The translations under genes were made by a program, and so were the position numbers. A stretch of DNA of 33,866 bases, from the NCBI GenBank assembly GCA_964613035.1, contig CAZTFQ010000016.1, positions 1 through 33,866 of the forward strand, given 5' to 3'. A model generated the notes under the pieces. It was not told the DNA's origin. It ran no database searches and saw only the letters and a list, made by a program, of their open reading frames with translations. Shown piece by piece: positions 27,144-33,563 of this stretch. This stretch comes from CAVIQK01 sp964613035 (lineage in GTDB: Bacteria > Bacillota > Clostridia > Christensenellales > DTU072). Position 1 is the stretch's first letter, and each line of letters begins with the position of its first letter.

Positions 27144-27740
27144 ATGGATACAATAGTATATAGAATAGAAAACAATTTATATATCAACCTCACCAATCGG
27201 TGCAACAACAATTGCCGCTTTTGTGTGAGAGGATTCAAAAAGGAATACGAGAGCTATTCTCTCTGGCTGGAAAAGGAACCGGCCGTAGAAGAAGTTTTGT
27301 CTGCACTCGATTCCGCATTGTCCGACGATATAGAAGAAGTCGTGTTTTGCGGTTACGGCGAGCCTCTCTTCCGTCTCGACGCGATAGTGAAAGTGGGAGT
27401 GTGGCTAAGGAACAGAGGCGTAAGAGTCCGCCTTAATACCAACGGTCAAGCCTCTCTTATTTCGGGTAAAAATACCGCTTCCGTATTAAAAAACGCCGTA
27501 GACGTCGTCAGTATATCGTTAAACGCCACGTCGTCCGACGCCTATGACGAGCTCTGCCGCCCTCACGACGAGGGAAAGGCTTTCGAGTCTCTACTCGAGT
27601 TCTCCGACGAGCTGTATTCGGAAGGAGTCCCGACAGTGTTTTCGGTGGTGGATTCCATAGGAGAGGAAGAGATAAAAAAAGCCGCCGTCATCGCAGAAGC
27701 TCACCACGCGGTCTTGAGAGTCAGAGAATTGATTAAGTAA
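27144..27740 (+). CDS. TatD-linked radical SAM protein
   Basis: A 198-aa short radical SAM protein. The [4Fe-4S]-binding motif CxxxCxxC is at C20, C24 and C27, preceded by 'YINLTNR'. A GYGEP segment at 70-74 (SAM amino-group binding, the usual GGEP position) and 'RLNTNGQ' near 96 follow. It resembles the family described as 'TatD family-linked radical SAM' (TIGR04038), and the position one base after tatD fits. The substrate and reaction of that family are unknown to me. The barrel is short for the superfamily but normal for this family. It has no Shine-Dalgarno and relies on coupling with tatD. Confidence 0.9.
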   Translation: MDTIVYRIENNLYINLTNRCNNNCRFCVRGFKKEYESYSLWLEKEPAVEEVLSALDSALSDDIEEVVFCGYGEPLFRLDAIVKVGVWLRNRGVRVRLNTNGQASLISGKNTASVLKNAVDVVSISLNATSSDAYDELCRPHDEGKAFESLLEFSDELYSEGVPTVFSVVDSIGEEEIKKAAVIAEAHHAVLRVRELIK

Positions 27741-27751
27741 AAACTTTAAGC

Positions 27752-27773
27752 CGCTCCGACGGAGCGACTTTTT
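27752..27773 (+). terminator. Weak intrinsic terminator after the metG-tatD-rSAM operon
   Basis: CGCTCC (27752-27757), a 3-nt loop, then GGAGCG (27761-27766), followed by AC and five T residues. The stem is short, so some read-through into rsmA is possible. Confidence 0.65.
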
Positions 27774-27853
27774 GTCTTTTGTGCGTAATCTTTTGTACGA
27801 GAATAGTATATACGATTTTTATATTTAAGTCAAATCGTGTCTTAAGGAAAAAT

Positions 27854-28672
27854 ATGGAATTAAAGGATTTACTCAATACTCAGGGATTTAAGTTTAATAA
27901 GGCGCTCGGACAGAATTTCATTACGGATAAAAATCTTCTCTCCGCGATAGCTTCCGACTCGGGAGTAGGAGAAGAGGATACGGTAGTCGAGATAGGCACG
28001 GGTGCGGGCACTCTTACGTGCGCGTTGTCCGACCGCGCGAAAAAAGTCGTATCGTTCGAAGTAGACCGTAATCTGGAGAGCGTACTGTCCGAAACTCTTA
28101 AAGGACGAGACAATATAGAAGTTGTCATGCGCGACGTGCTTAAGATGAAAGACTCCGAGATAACCGAGATAGTAGGAGGAGACTTTTTGTTGGTAGCCAA
28201 TCTCCCTTATTACGTCACCACTCCCGTCATCACCAGATTTTTGTTCTCGCTGCTTCCCGTTAAGAGTCTCACCGTTATGGTACAGAAAGAAGTCGCCGAG
28301 CGCATTACCGCAGTCCCCGGCGACAGTGAATATAGTGCCATTTCGGCTTCCGTACAGCTTGTTTCGGAAACCCGAATAACGCGTATTGTATCAAGGAAAC
28401 TTTTTTATCCGTCTCCCAAAGTCGACTCTGCGGTCATTAAAATCACCCCCGTCGACAGATATAAGGAAGAGGAAAAAAACGCCGCGCTCGCTCTTATAAA
28501 GAAGGCGTTTTTAATGCGGCGCAAGACCCTCTATAACAATCTTAAAGGCTCTTACCCGTCCGAGAAGATATTGTCGGCAATAAGGTCTCTCGGGCTCTCC
28601 GACTCCGTCAGAGGAGAAGACTTATCCTCCGAGACTTACGTAGAATTGGCTAAGGTTCTCAATCTCCTTTGA
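27854..28672 (+). CDS. rsmA: 16S rRNA adenine(1518)/adenine(1519) dimethyltransferase
   Basis: The 272-aa product (KsgA) dimethylates two adjacent adenines in the 3' hairpin of 16S rRNA during late 30S maturation, using SAM. Visible marks are 'LGQNFITDKNLL' (about 18-29), the SAM-binding loop E46-I-G-T-G-A-G-T53, and the catalytic N116-L-P-Y119 motif followed by YVTTPVI. The C-terminal helical domain contains 'MRRKTLYNNL'. I chose the ATG at 27854 because AAGGAA (27844-27849) precedes it. The in-frame TTG at 27779 would add 25 poorly fitting residues and lies on the preceding terminator tail. Its 3' end overlaps the convergent gene by 14 bp. Confidence 0.97.
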   Translation: MELKDLLNTQGFKFNKALGQNFITDKNLLSAIASDSGVGEEDTVVEIGTGAGTLTCALSDRAKKVVSFEVDRNLESVLSETLKGRDNIEVVMRDVLKMKDSEITEIVGGDFLLVANLPYYVTTPVITRFLFSLLPVKSLTVMVQKEVAERITAVPGDSEYSAISASVQLVSETRITRIVSRKLFYPSPKVDSAVIKITPVDRYKEEEKNAALALIKKAFLMRRKTLYNNLKGSYPSEKILSAIRSLGLSDSVRGEDLSSETYVELAKVLNLL

Positions 28673-29363
28673 CTATTTCGCCGCTGTCGGCGTCCTGCAT
28701 TATCACCCAGTATCCGTCGTCGTTCTCGGTAGGTAAAAATTGCGCAGCTTCGGCGGTTTCTTTAGGCGGAGCCAGATTCGATTTTCCCTTGATCGCATAG
28801 ACCACGTATGCCACTTTGCCGCTCTGAGATAGCGTCCCTACGGAATAGTGCTCCGTGTCGTCATAGGGTATCTTGACGAAATTCCCTCCCTCTAGAATAG
28901 AGTTGAGTTCTTCGTCCGCCGGATATACGGTCATCATTTCTTCGATTTTATCCATTATCCCTATGTAAAAATTCCCCTTAGGCTTGGTTTTCAAAACTTT
29001 CAGCTCTTCGTCCGCGTCCGTACTCACCGACTCGACCTTTTCTACGGGCTCTACGACTTCTTCCGCGCGATATTCGAGAGCCTTTTTTAGCAATCCGTCG
29101 TCCTTCTTAGTAGTGGACAATATCGCTTCGGAGTCTTTTACGACGTATATAACGACGTCTTCGGGAGAAAAATCCCCCGTCTCCAGCGACGTCTCCGCCG
29201 CGCACGGCACGACGTACTCCTCACTTCCCAGTTTGATTGCGGTTATCGCCCCCTCGGGCGCTACGCTCAGCTTGACGCCTACCGCCCCTCCGACTTTGAC
29301 TACCGTCGCATACGCCAATTTTCCCTTTCCCGATAAAACAAGATTTTTTTTGAATAAAGACAT
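28659..29363 (-). CDS. Conserved-looking cytoplasmic protein of unknown function
   Basis: A 234-aa product with no signal peptide or membrane segment. The start at 29363 (MSLFKKNLVLSGKGKLAY) is set by GAGGT (complement of 29368-29372) 4 nt upstream. A start 17 codons earlier lacks support. The N-terminal ~80 residues are Gly/Val-rich, apparently all-beta. An acidic, Val/Glu-rich linker (about 110-135) leads to a second domain (about 140-234) containing 'FYIGIMDKIEEMMTVYP' and 'GKVAYVVYAIKG'. I do not recognise the family. It converges on rsmA with a 14-bp overlap and diverges from the M23 gene. No terminator is visible between it and rsmA. Confidence 0.75.
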   Translation of the reverse strand: MSLFKKNLVLSGKGKLAYATVVKVGGAVGVKLSVAPEGAITAIKLGSEEYVVPCAAETSLETGDFSPEDVVIYVVKDSEAILSTTKKDDGLLKKALEYRAEEVVEPVEKVESVSTDADEELKVLKTKPKGNFYIGIMDKIEEMMTVYPADEELNSILEGGNFVKIPYDDTEHYSVGTLSQSGKVAYVVYAIKGKSNLAPPKETAEAAQFLPTENDDGYWVIMQDADSGEIVKGD

Positions 29364-29531
29364 TTTTACCTCGTTAATATTCAATATATGCGCGCGTATC
29401 GTCGTTATGTGCAACGCCGTCTTGTCGAATAATCCCGATATCTTTTCGATTAAGCGAAAAACTTCCGCTTATTTTCGTATATATCCCGTACGGCGGTCAA
29501 TAATAACCCCAGAATATTTCGGAGGTATTGT

Positions 29532-30302
29532 ATGAAAAAAGAAAAGATTGTAGCGTTTTTTAAGAAAAACGGCTATTATTTCGTTATGGCGACGTGCATA
29601 ATCGCCATTATAACCATGGTGACGCTCTCGTTGGTCCTCACTCTCGGCAGCGAAACCGATAATCCCGACGACAGCAACGTAACTCTGGAGCCGTCCAACC
29701 CGTCCGTAGACAATCCCTCTACGCCGGTAACTCCCGACGACCCCGCGCCCCCCTCTACACCCGTTACTCCCGACGAGCCCTCGGATCCTTCCACGCCCGT
29801 CACTCCCGACGAGCCGTCTGATCCGACTACTCCGGTGACTCCCGTAGACCCCGATTCTCCCGACGAGAAAGTCGACGCAGGCGACGGAGTCGCGCTCTTC
29901 ATCGTCCCCGTGACCGACGGAGTTGTTATCAAGCCCTATTCTAAAGATTCCCTCGTATTCAATTCCAGCCTCAAGAAGTACGAAACGCACCTCGCTATAG
30001 ACTATAAAGGTGCCGACGGTGCCAACGTGCTCGCTTCCGGCGACGGCGTTGTGGAGAGCGTGACGGAAGACAAACTTAACGGATACGTTATTACAATCTT
30101 GCACGAAAACGGACTGAAAACCGTATACGGCAGCGTCGACAACGTAACCGTCAAAACGGGAGACGAAGTGAAGAGGGGAGATAAAATCGCCACGATCGGA
30201 ACCACCGCAGGCAGAGAAAAAGCCGACGGCTCTCACGTCCACTTTCAGGTGATAAAAGACGGCGAGATTGTAGACCCCGCCACGCTGTTCGATGTTAAAT
30301 AA
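29532..30302 (+). CDS. Membrane-anchored M23 (LytM) peptidase, SpoIIQ-like
   Basis: The 256-aa product has a short basic cytoplasmic tail, a transmembrane segment (about 16-37), a Pro/Asp-rich external linker with four 12-residue repeats (63-110), and a C-terminal LytM domain (about 118-256). The zinc motif H153-x-x-x-D157 ('HLAIDYKG') and H235-V-H237-F are both present, so it should be an active endopeptidase acting on peptidoglycan cross-bridges. The single N-terminal anchor, short length and intact His resemble clostridial SpoIIQ, which links forespore and mother-cell membranes. That assignment is an inference, because general M23 autolysins look similar. GGAGG (29521-29525) lies 6 nt before the ATG. 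The terminator at 30325-30352 is shared with the next gene. Confidence 0.88.
   Translation: MKKEKIVAFFKKNGYYFVMATCIIAIITMVTLSLVLTLGSETDNPDDSNVTLEPSNPSVDNPSTPVTPDDPAPPSTPVTPDEPSDPSTPVTPDEPSDPTTPVTPVDPDSPDEKVDAGDGVALFIVPVTDGVVIKPYSKDSLVFNSSLKKYETHLAIDYKGADGANVLASGDGVVESVTEDKLNGYVITILHENGLKTVYGSVDNVTVKTGDEVKRGDKIATIGTTAGREKADGSHVHFQVIKDGEIVDPATLFDVK
29718..29861 (+). repeat. Four 36-bp units encoding a Pro-rich linker
   Basis: Residues 63-74, 75-86, 87-98 and 99-110 follow the pattern (S/T)TPVTPxxPxxP. The second and third units are identical at protein level. They extend the M23 domain away from the membrane. Confidence 0.85.
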
Positions 30303-30324
30303 TTGAAATAGAGAATTGTAAAAT

Positions 30325-30352
30325 AAAAGTCCCCTCGCTCGGGGACTTTTTT
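30325..30352. terminator. Bidirectional intrinsic terminator between two convergent genes
   Basis: A 10-bp stem AAAAGTCCCC / GGGGACTTTT (30325-30334 with 30341-30350) with a 6-nt loop. A T-run follows on the + strand, and on the - strand the stem is followed by TTTTATTTT-like sequence. It overlaps the stop codon edge of the - strand gene. Confidence 0.9.
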
Positions 30353-31091
30353 ACGACTTGTCGGTTTTTTTATACGCTCCCAGCCCGTTTCGCTCGGGAT
30401 GCATTATTGCGGACAACATCCTGACTTTACTGTCGGGGACTTCTCGATTGAGCTGCTTGACCAGGTTCTTCATATACTCTCGCTGACTCTCGTGATTCAT
30501 CGGGCACGGATTCTTAACGGGCTTAAGCCCCAGCTTGTTGACGGCTCCGACTACGTCGCACTCCTCTATATATATCATCGGACGTATAACCGTTATCCCC
30601 GTCCTGTCCATATACGACTTGGGCGCGAAGGAAGATATCCTCCCCTCGTACAGAAAAGACAACAACATAGTCTCCAGTACGTCGTCCGCGTGATGCCCGA
30701 GAGCTAGCTTGTTGGCACCCAGATCGCGACACTTTTCGCAGAGAGCCCCGCGCCGCATCTTGGCGCATAGAGAGCACGGATTCTTTTCCTTGCGTATTTC
30801 AAAGAGAATTTCCCCGATATCGGTCTTTTCTTCATAATAAGGCACCCCGATACTCTCGCAGTACTCCCTTAAGGACCTCGTCGCGTCGCCGGGAGAATCT
30901 TTAAGCGACATATTGATATTGATGGCTATCAAATCGAATTTTTGCGGGGAAAACCGCCTGTATTCACTGAGCGCGGTGAGTAGCAGAAGACTGTCCTTGC
31001 CTCCGGATAACCCCACCGCCACGACGTCGCCGTCTTCGATGAGGATATAATCTTCTATACACTTCCTTAACAGACTGAGAATTCTTTTCAT
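30351..31091 (-). CDS. ttcA: TtcA-like tRNA 2-thiocytidine synthetase (PP-loop ATPase)
   Basis: A 246-aa PP-loop enzyme of the TtcA/TilS superfamily. The P-loop S29-G-G-K-D-S34 binds ATP. C106-x-x-C109 ('NPCSLCAKMRRG') and C196 ('NPCPMNHESQR') fit the three-Cys [4Fe-4S] site of TtcA, and 'ALGHHADD' is at about 130-137. TtcA adds sulfur to cytidine 32 of some tRNAs. It carries an extra C118-x-x-C121 that I do not recall from E. coli TtcA. I chose the ATG at 31091. The upstream in-frame TTG at 31127 is part of a perfect TTGACA -35 box, and the predicted transcription start is the A of this ATG, so the mRNA is leaderless. It converges with the M23 gene. Confidence 0.88.
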   Translation of the reverse strand: MKRILSLLRKCIEDYILIEDGDVVAVGLSGGKDSLLLLTALSEYRRFSPQKFDLIAININMSLKDSPGDATRSLREYCESIGVPYYEEKTDIGEILFEIRKEKNPCSLCAKMRRGALCEKCRDLGANKLALGHHADDVLETMLLSFLYEGRISSFAPKSYMDRTGITVIRPMIYIEECDVVGAVNKLGLKPVKNPCPMNHESQREYMKNLVKQLNREVPDSKVRMLSAIMHPERNGLGAYKKTDKS

Positions 31092-31097
31092 AAATCT

Positions 31098-31127
31098 AAA
31101 ATACAGACCGATGCCGAAAATTGTCAA
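31098..31127 (-). promoter_or_regulatory. Promoter of the TtcA-like gene, predicted to give a leaderless mRNA
   Basis: On the minus strand: TTGACA (31127-31122), an 18-bp spacer, then TATTTT (31103-31098). Counting from the -10 box puts +1 on 31091, the first base of the ATG. No Shine-Dalgarno sequence precedes that ATG. Confidence 0.65.
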
Positions 31128-31259
31128 GTAAAACGCCCTTTCTCGTATCGATTAATTGTAATTGAAGGTTATTTATCACATATATCTTAGCCTATAAATT
31201 ATGATTGCAATAATATAACACATTGATAATCGGGGAGAAAATGTTATAAGAAAATAGGA

Positions 31260-31300
31260 TTAGGAAAGATTCATCACTGTATGGATGAAATCTTTCCTAA
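31260..31300. other. Long AT-rich hairpin, possibly the terminator of the minus-strand peptidase operon
   Basis: Arms 31260-31275 and 31284-31300 pair over 16 bp with one bulged base and an 8-nt loop. It lies about 115 bp past the stop of the cysteine peptidase gene. On the minus strand the hairpin is followed by CCTATTTTCTT, a weak U-tract. The rest of the ~320-bp gap (31092-31413) holds the ttcA promoter, the poly-C tract and AT-rich sequence with no gene. Confidence 0.5.
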
Positions 31301-31317
31301 ATCGATTATTTAAATAT

Positions 31318-31330
31318 CCCCCCCCCCCCC
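31318..31330. repeat. Homopolymer tract of 13 C (G on the minus strand)
   Basis: Thirteen consecutive C residues stand in otherwise AT-rich intergenic DNA, between the hairpin at 31260-31300 and the end of the peptidase gene. Confidence 0.95.
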
Positions 31331-31413
31331 TGAGTTTGAAATTATTTTTACATTTAATGCAAAAAAATTATATAGCAATTACAACTGTTATTTAGAAGAA
31401 TGTAACCATTGTT

Positions 31414-32844
31414 TCAATTTGATAAATAATAAAATGTTTTTGAGTTTCCTTTGTTTGCATCATAATAACATAAATTATATTCTAATCCATCCATTCCGGG
31501 AACCACGCCGGAATATTGAGGCGAAAAATCATCGGTATATTCTTTGTAGGACCATCCGTCATCAATAAGATAAAAGTAGGCATAATGATCTTGAGTAAAA
31601 ATCCACCATCCGGATTGATAATAATATACAACAAAACCATATAGACCCATGGCATGATTACCATAACTTTGGCTGTTTTGTACACCCAATACGCCGGCTT
31701 TATGAGCATTCATGCTACCGACTATTGAATTGTGTGCCGACGAACTACTTATGTTGAAATTATATCCGTAATTTTGTCCGACAATATTGGTCATTGTAGC
31801 TATATGAGACATTTGCATCCCGGACTCTGGTAAATATCCTCTTGTTACAGCTTGTTCTCGTAATTCTAAATAAAGTTTAGGCATATAGCGAAGGTAGTAT
31901 TGATCATTTACTGTCCATCCGTCATAGGTGTTGGTTCCATATTTAGCATATTGAGGGTTGGAACGCACATCGGTTATATAATTTACAGTATCAGAAGTTA
32001 GATTTGTGTAGTATCCCTGATTTTTCCAATTTATCATCATAGAGTATGTAGCGTTAATTACGCAATTGGCTTCAGACCAATAGCTAACATCTCCGTTTGA
32101 ATCTGTTGTAACGCGTTTGAATATACTTGTATCATACTGATATATCCATTTATAATTGGGTATGATTTGTATAGATTGTCTGCTATATTCGGAATAGTTT
32201 TGTGCTACATATGCATCCAAATTATATATTTGTCCTTCTCCGGTAGTATCTGAGTATTGTCCGTCAGAGGAAGAAGCAGCTCCTGCGGAGAATCCTGATA
32301 TTAATGAACTATCATCAAATTCGGATACCTCAAAAGGAATATACGTATTTTGCTCGTGGTCGTAGTACATAAATTTATCCAATGCGTTATAGAAAGTGTA
32401 ATCAATCTCTTTCAAGAATAGCAAATCTCCTTCAACTTCAAATTCTTGAAAACAATAATTGCAGTCTATAATGAGATATCCGTTGTTTTCATCAAAATCC
32501 AGATAATAAGCATACTCATTTTTGAATGTTAAATATACTATTGCTTCATGTTCTATTGAGCTAGCTTTGGATTTGTTTGGATTGTCAGACGAGTTGTATT
32601 GATAAATGAACTCAGACAAATTGTTTTTGATGGAATTTGCAATATGTTGGCTTGATATTAGAGATTCATTGGAATAATCTATCTCAACATATTGATCAAA
32701 TTCAGGTAATGATTGGGCTTGAACGGTGTTTTTTTGTGCATTTGAAATAATTATCGGGATCGCTGTTGCGCCGAGCAGTAGGATTAAGCATAATAATAAA
32801 GAGATAATCATTTTAACGATACTACATTGTTTTTCATGTGTCAT
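31414..32844 (-). CDS. Secreted papain/C39-like cysteine peptidase
   Basis: The 476-aa product has a signal peptide (hydrophobic core about 11-34, likely cleavage near 44). A propeptide-like region up to about 225 follows, then a putative catalytic domain. 'WSEANC261VINATYSMMINW' resembles the nucleophile helix of C39-like and staphopain-type peptidases. 'YGNH397AMGLYGF' gives the His, and D419 or D428/D429 in 'WIFTQDHYAYFYLIDDGW' could supply the third residue. The mature protein is Tyr/Asn/Ser-rich, as in secreted enzymes. AGGAGG (complement of 32853-32858) lies 8 nt before the ATG. It is the second gene of an operon with the membrane protein that ends 21 bp upstream. The family is assigned by motif only, and substrates are unknown. 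Confidence 0.72.
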   Translation of the reverse strand: MTHEKQCSIVKMIISLLLCLILLLGATAIPIIISNAQKNTVQAQSLPEFDQYVEIDYSNESLISSQHIANSIKNNLSEFIYQYNSSDNPNKSKASSIEHEAIVYLTFKNEYAYYLDFDENNGYLIIDCNYCFQEFEVEGDLLFLKEIDYTFYNALDKFMYYDHEQNTYIPFEVSEFDDSSLISGFSAGAASSSDGQYSDTTGEGQIYNLDAYVAQNYSEYSRQSIQIIPNYKWIYQYDTSIFKRVTTDSNGDVSYWSEANCVINATYSMMINWKNQGYYTNLTSDTVNYITDVRSNPQYAKYGTNTYDGWTVNDQYYLRYMPKLYLELREQAVTRGYLPESGMQMSHIATMTNIVGQNYGYNFNISSSSAHNSIVGSMNAHKAGVLGVQNSQSYGNHAMGLYGFVVYYYQSGWWIFTQDHYAYFYLIDDGWSYKEYTDDFSPQYSGVVPGMDGLEYNLCYYDANKGNSKTFYYLSN

Positions 32845-32865
32845 TTTGTATTCCTCCTAAAATTA

Positions 32866-33456
32866 TTATTTATACTCGATGTCGCTATATAAGCAACCGA
32901 ATATCAATTTTCCTTCTATAAAATTTTGTATTTCCCAAGAAAGTCCTATTTCGTTCGATTCTCTATTTTGAAACAATAATTGATGATATTCTTCATCTAT
33001 TTCAAAAACCAGACATATATTATTGTTAATTGTTTCGGTGTCCTTATCATATCGTAATTCAGTGCTTATCGTTTGAGTAAGATCTTTTTTGAAAATAGGC
33101 GTACTTGAAATGTCGTTGTCTATGAGAAGGCTAGGATTCGATATGTTTAATAAAATGTTTTCCGAGAATAACTTGTTATTTTCAGAAATAATGATGCCTG
33201 ATATACAGACATAATAACCGTCTTTTGAAGTTAGAATTCCAGTAGGCGATTGTAAAGATTTTGATATGTTAATTTTATTAAAAACAAGGCTGCTTTTATC
33301 TTTTGATACTTTTTGCCCCAAAAGATGAACCTTAATTTTATCAGGAGTTTGGTTGTTGTTTTGATTTGTTAATTTTATACCAAGTATTATACTCGATACG
33401 ATAACTCCGATTAAAATAAGTGTAATTACGATAGTTAAAACAATCCTTTTATTCAT
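32866..33456 (-). CDS. Membrane-anchored exported protein of unknown function
   Basis: The 196-aa product has an N-terminal hydrophobic segment (about 5-27) that reads as an uncleaved anchor, followed by an Asn/Gln-rich stretch (about 31-37) and a soluble extracytoplasmic domain rich in Ile, Ser, Asn and Lys. I do not recognise the family. AAGGAG (complement of 33465-33470) lies 8 nt before the ATG. It is the first gene of a two-gene operon with the cysteine peptidase, 21 bp apart. It may be a partner, inhibitor or chaperone of that peptidase, which is inference from position only. Like its neighbour it is far more AT-rich than the genes to the left. Confidence 0.75.
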   Translation of the reverse strand: MNKRIVLTIVITLILIGVIVSSIILGIKLTNQNNNQTPDKIKVHLLGQKVSKDKSSLVFNKINISKSLQSPTGILTSKDGYYVCISGIIISENNKLFSENILLNISNPSLLIDNDISSTPIFKKDLTQTISTELRYDKDTETINNNICLVFEIDEEYHQLLFQNRESNEIGLSWEIQNFIEGKLIFGCLYSDIEYK

Positions 33457-33528
33457 TTAATAAGCTCCTTGCTATAGATATCTTAATATTGTAATATTAG
33501 ATAACGTGAAGTGCCATTATATAATAAA

Positions 33529-33563
33529 AACGCAATTAAAAAGGATTTCTTTTTAATTGCGTT
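33529..33563 (-). terminator. Perfect 15-bp hairpin, likely terminator of a minus-strand gene beyond the window
   Basis: Arms 33529-33543 and 33549-33563 pair perfectly around a 5-nt loop. On the minus strand it is followed by TTTTATTATA, a usable U-tract. On the plus strand it is followed by AAG. It lies 73 bp upstream of the two-gene operon, so it may separate that operon from a gene to the right. Confidence 0.6.

Noticed and set aside
27793..27823. Promoter TTGTAC ... TTTATA before rsmA
   Set aside because: The spacing is 19 bp and the hexamers are poor. rsmA may also be reached by read-through of the weak upstream terminator.
27779..27853. N-terminal extension of rsmA from a TTG codon
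   Set aside because: The extra 25 residues do not fit RsmA, overlap the preceding terminator tail, and the ATG at 27854 has a proper ribosome site.
29477..29504. Possible forespore-sigma promoter (GTATA ... GGTCAATAAT) before the M23 gene
   Set aside because: The spacer is only 13 bp and the -10 agreement is partial, so it is not strong enough to report as a promoter.
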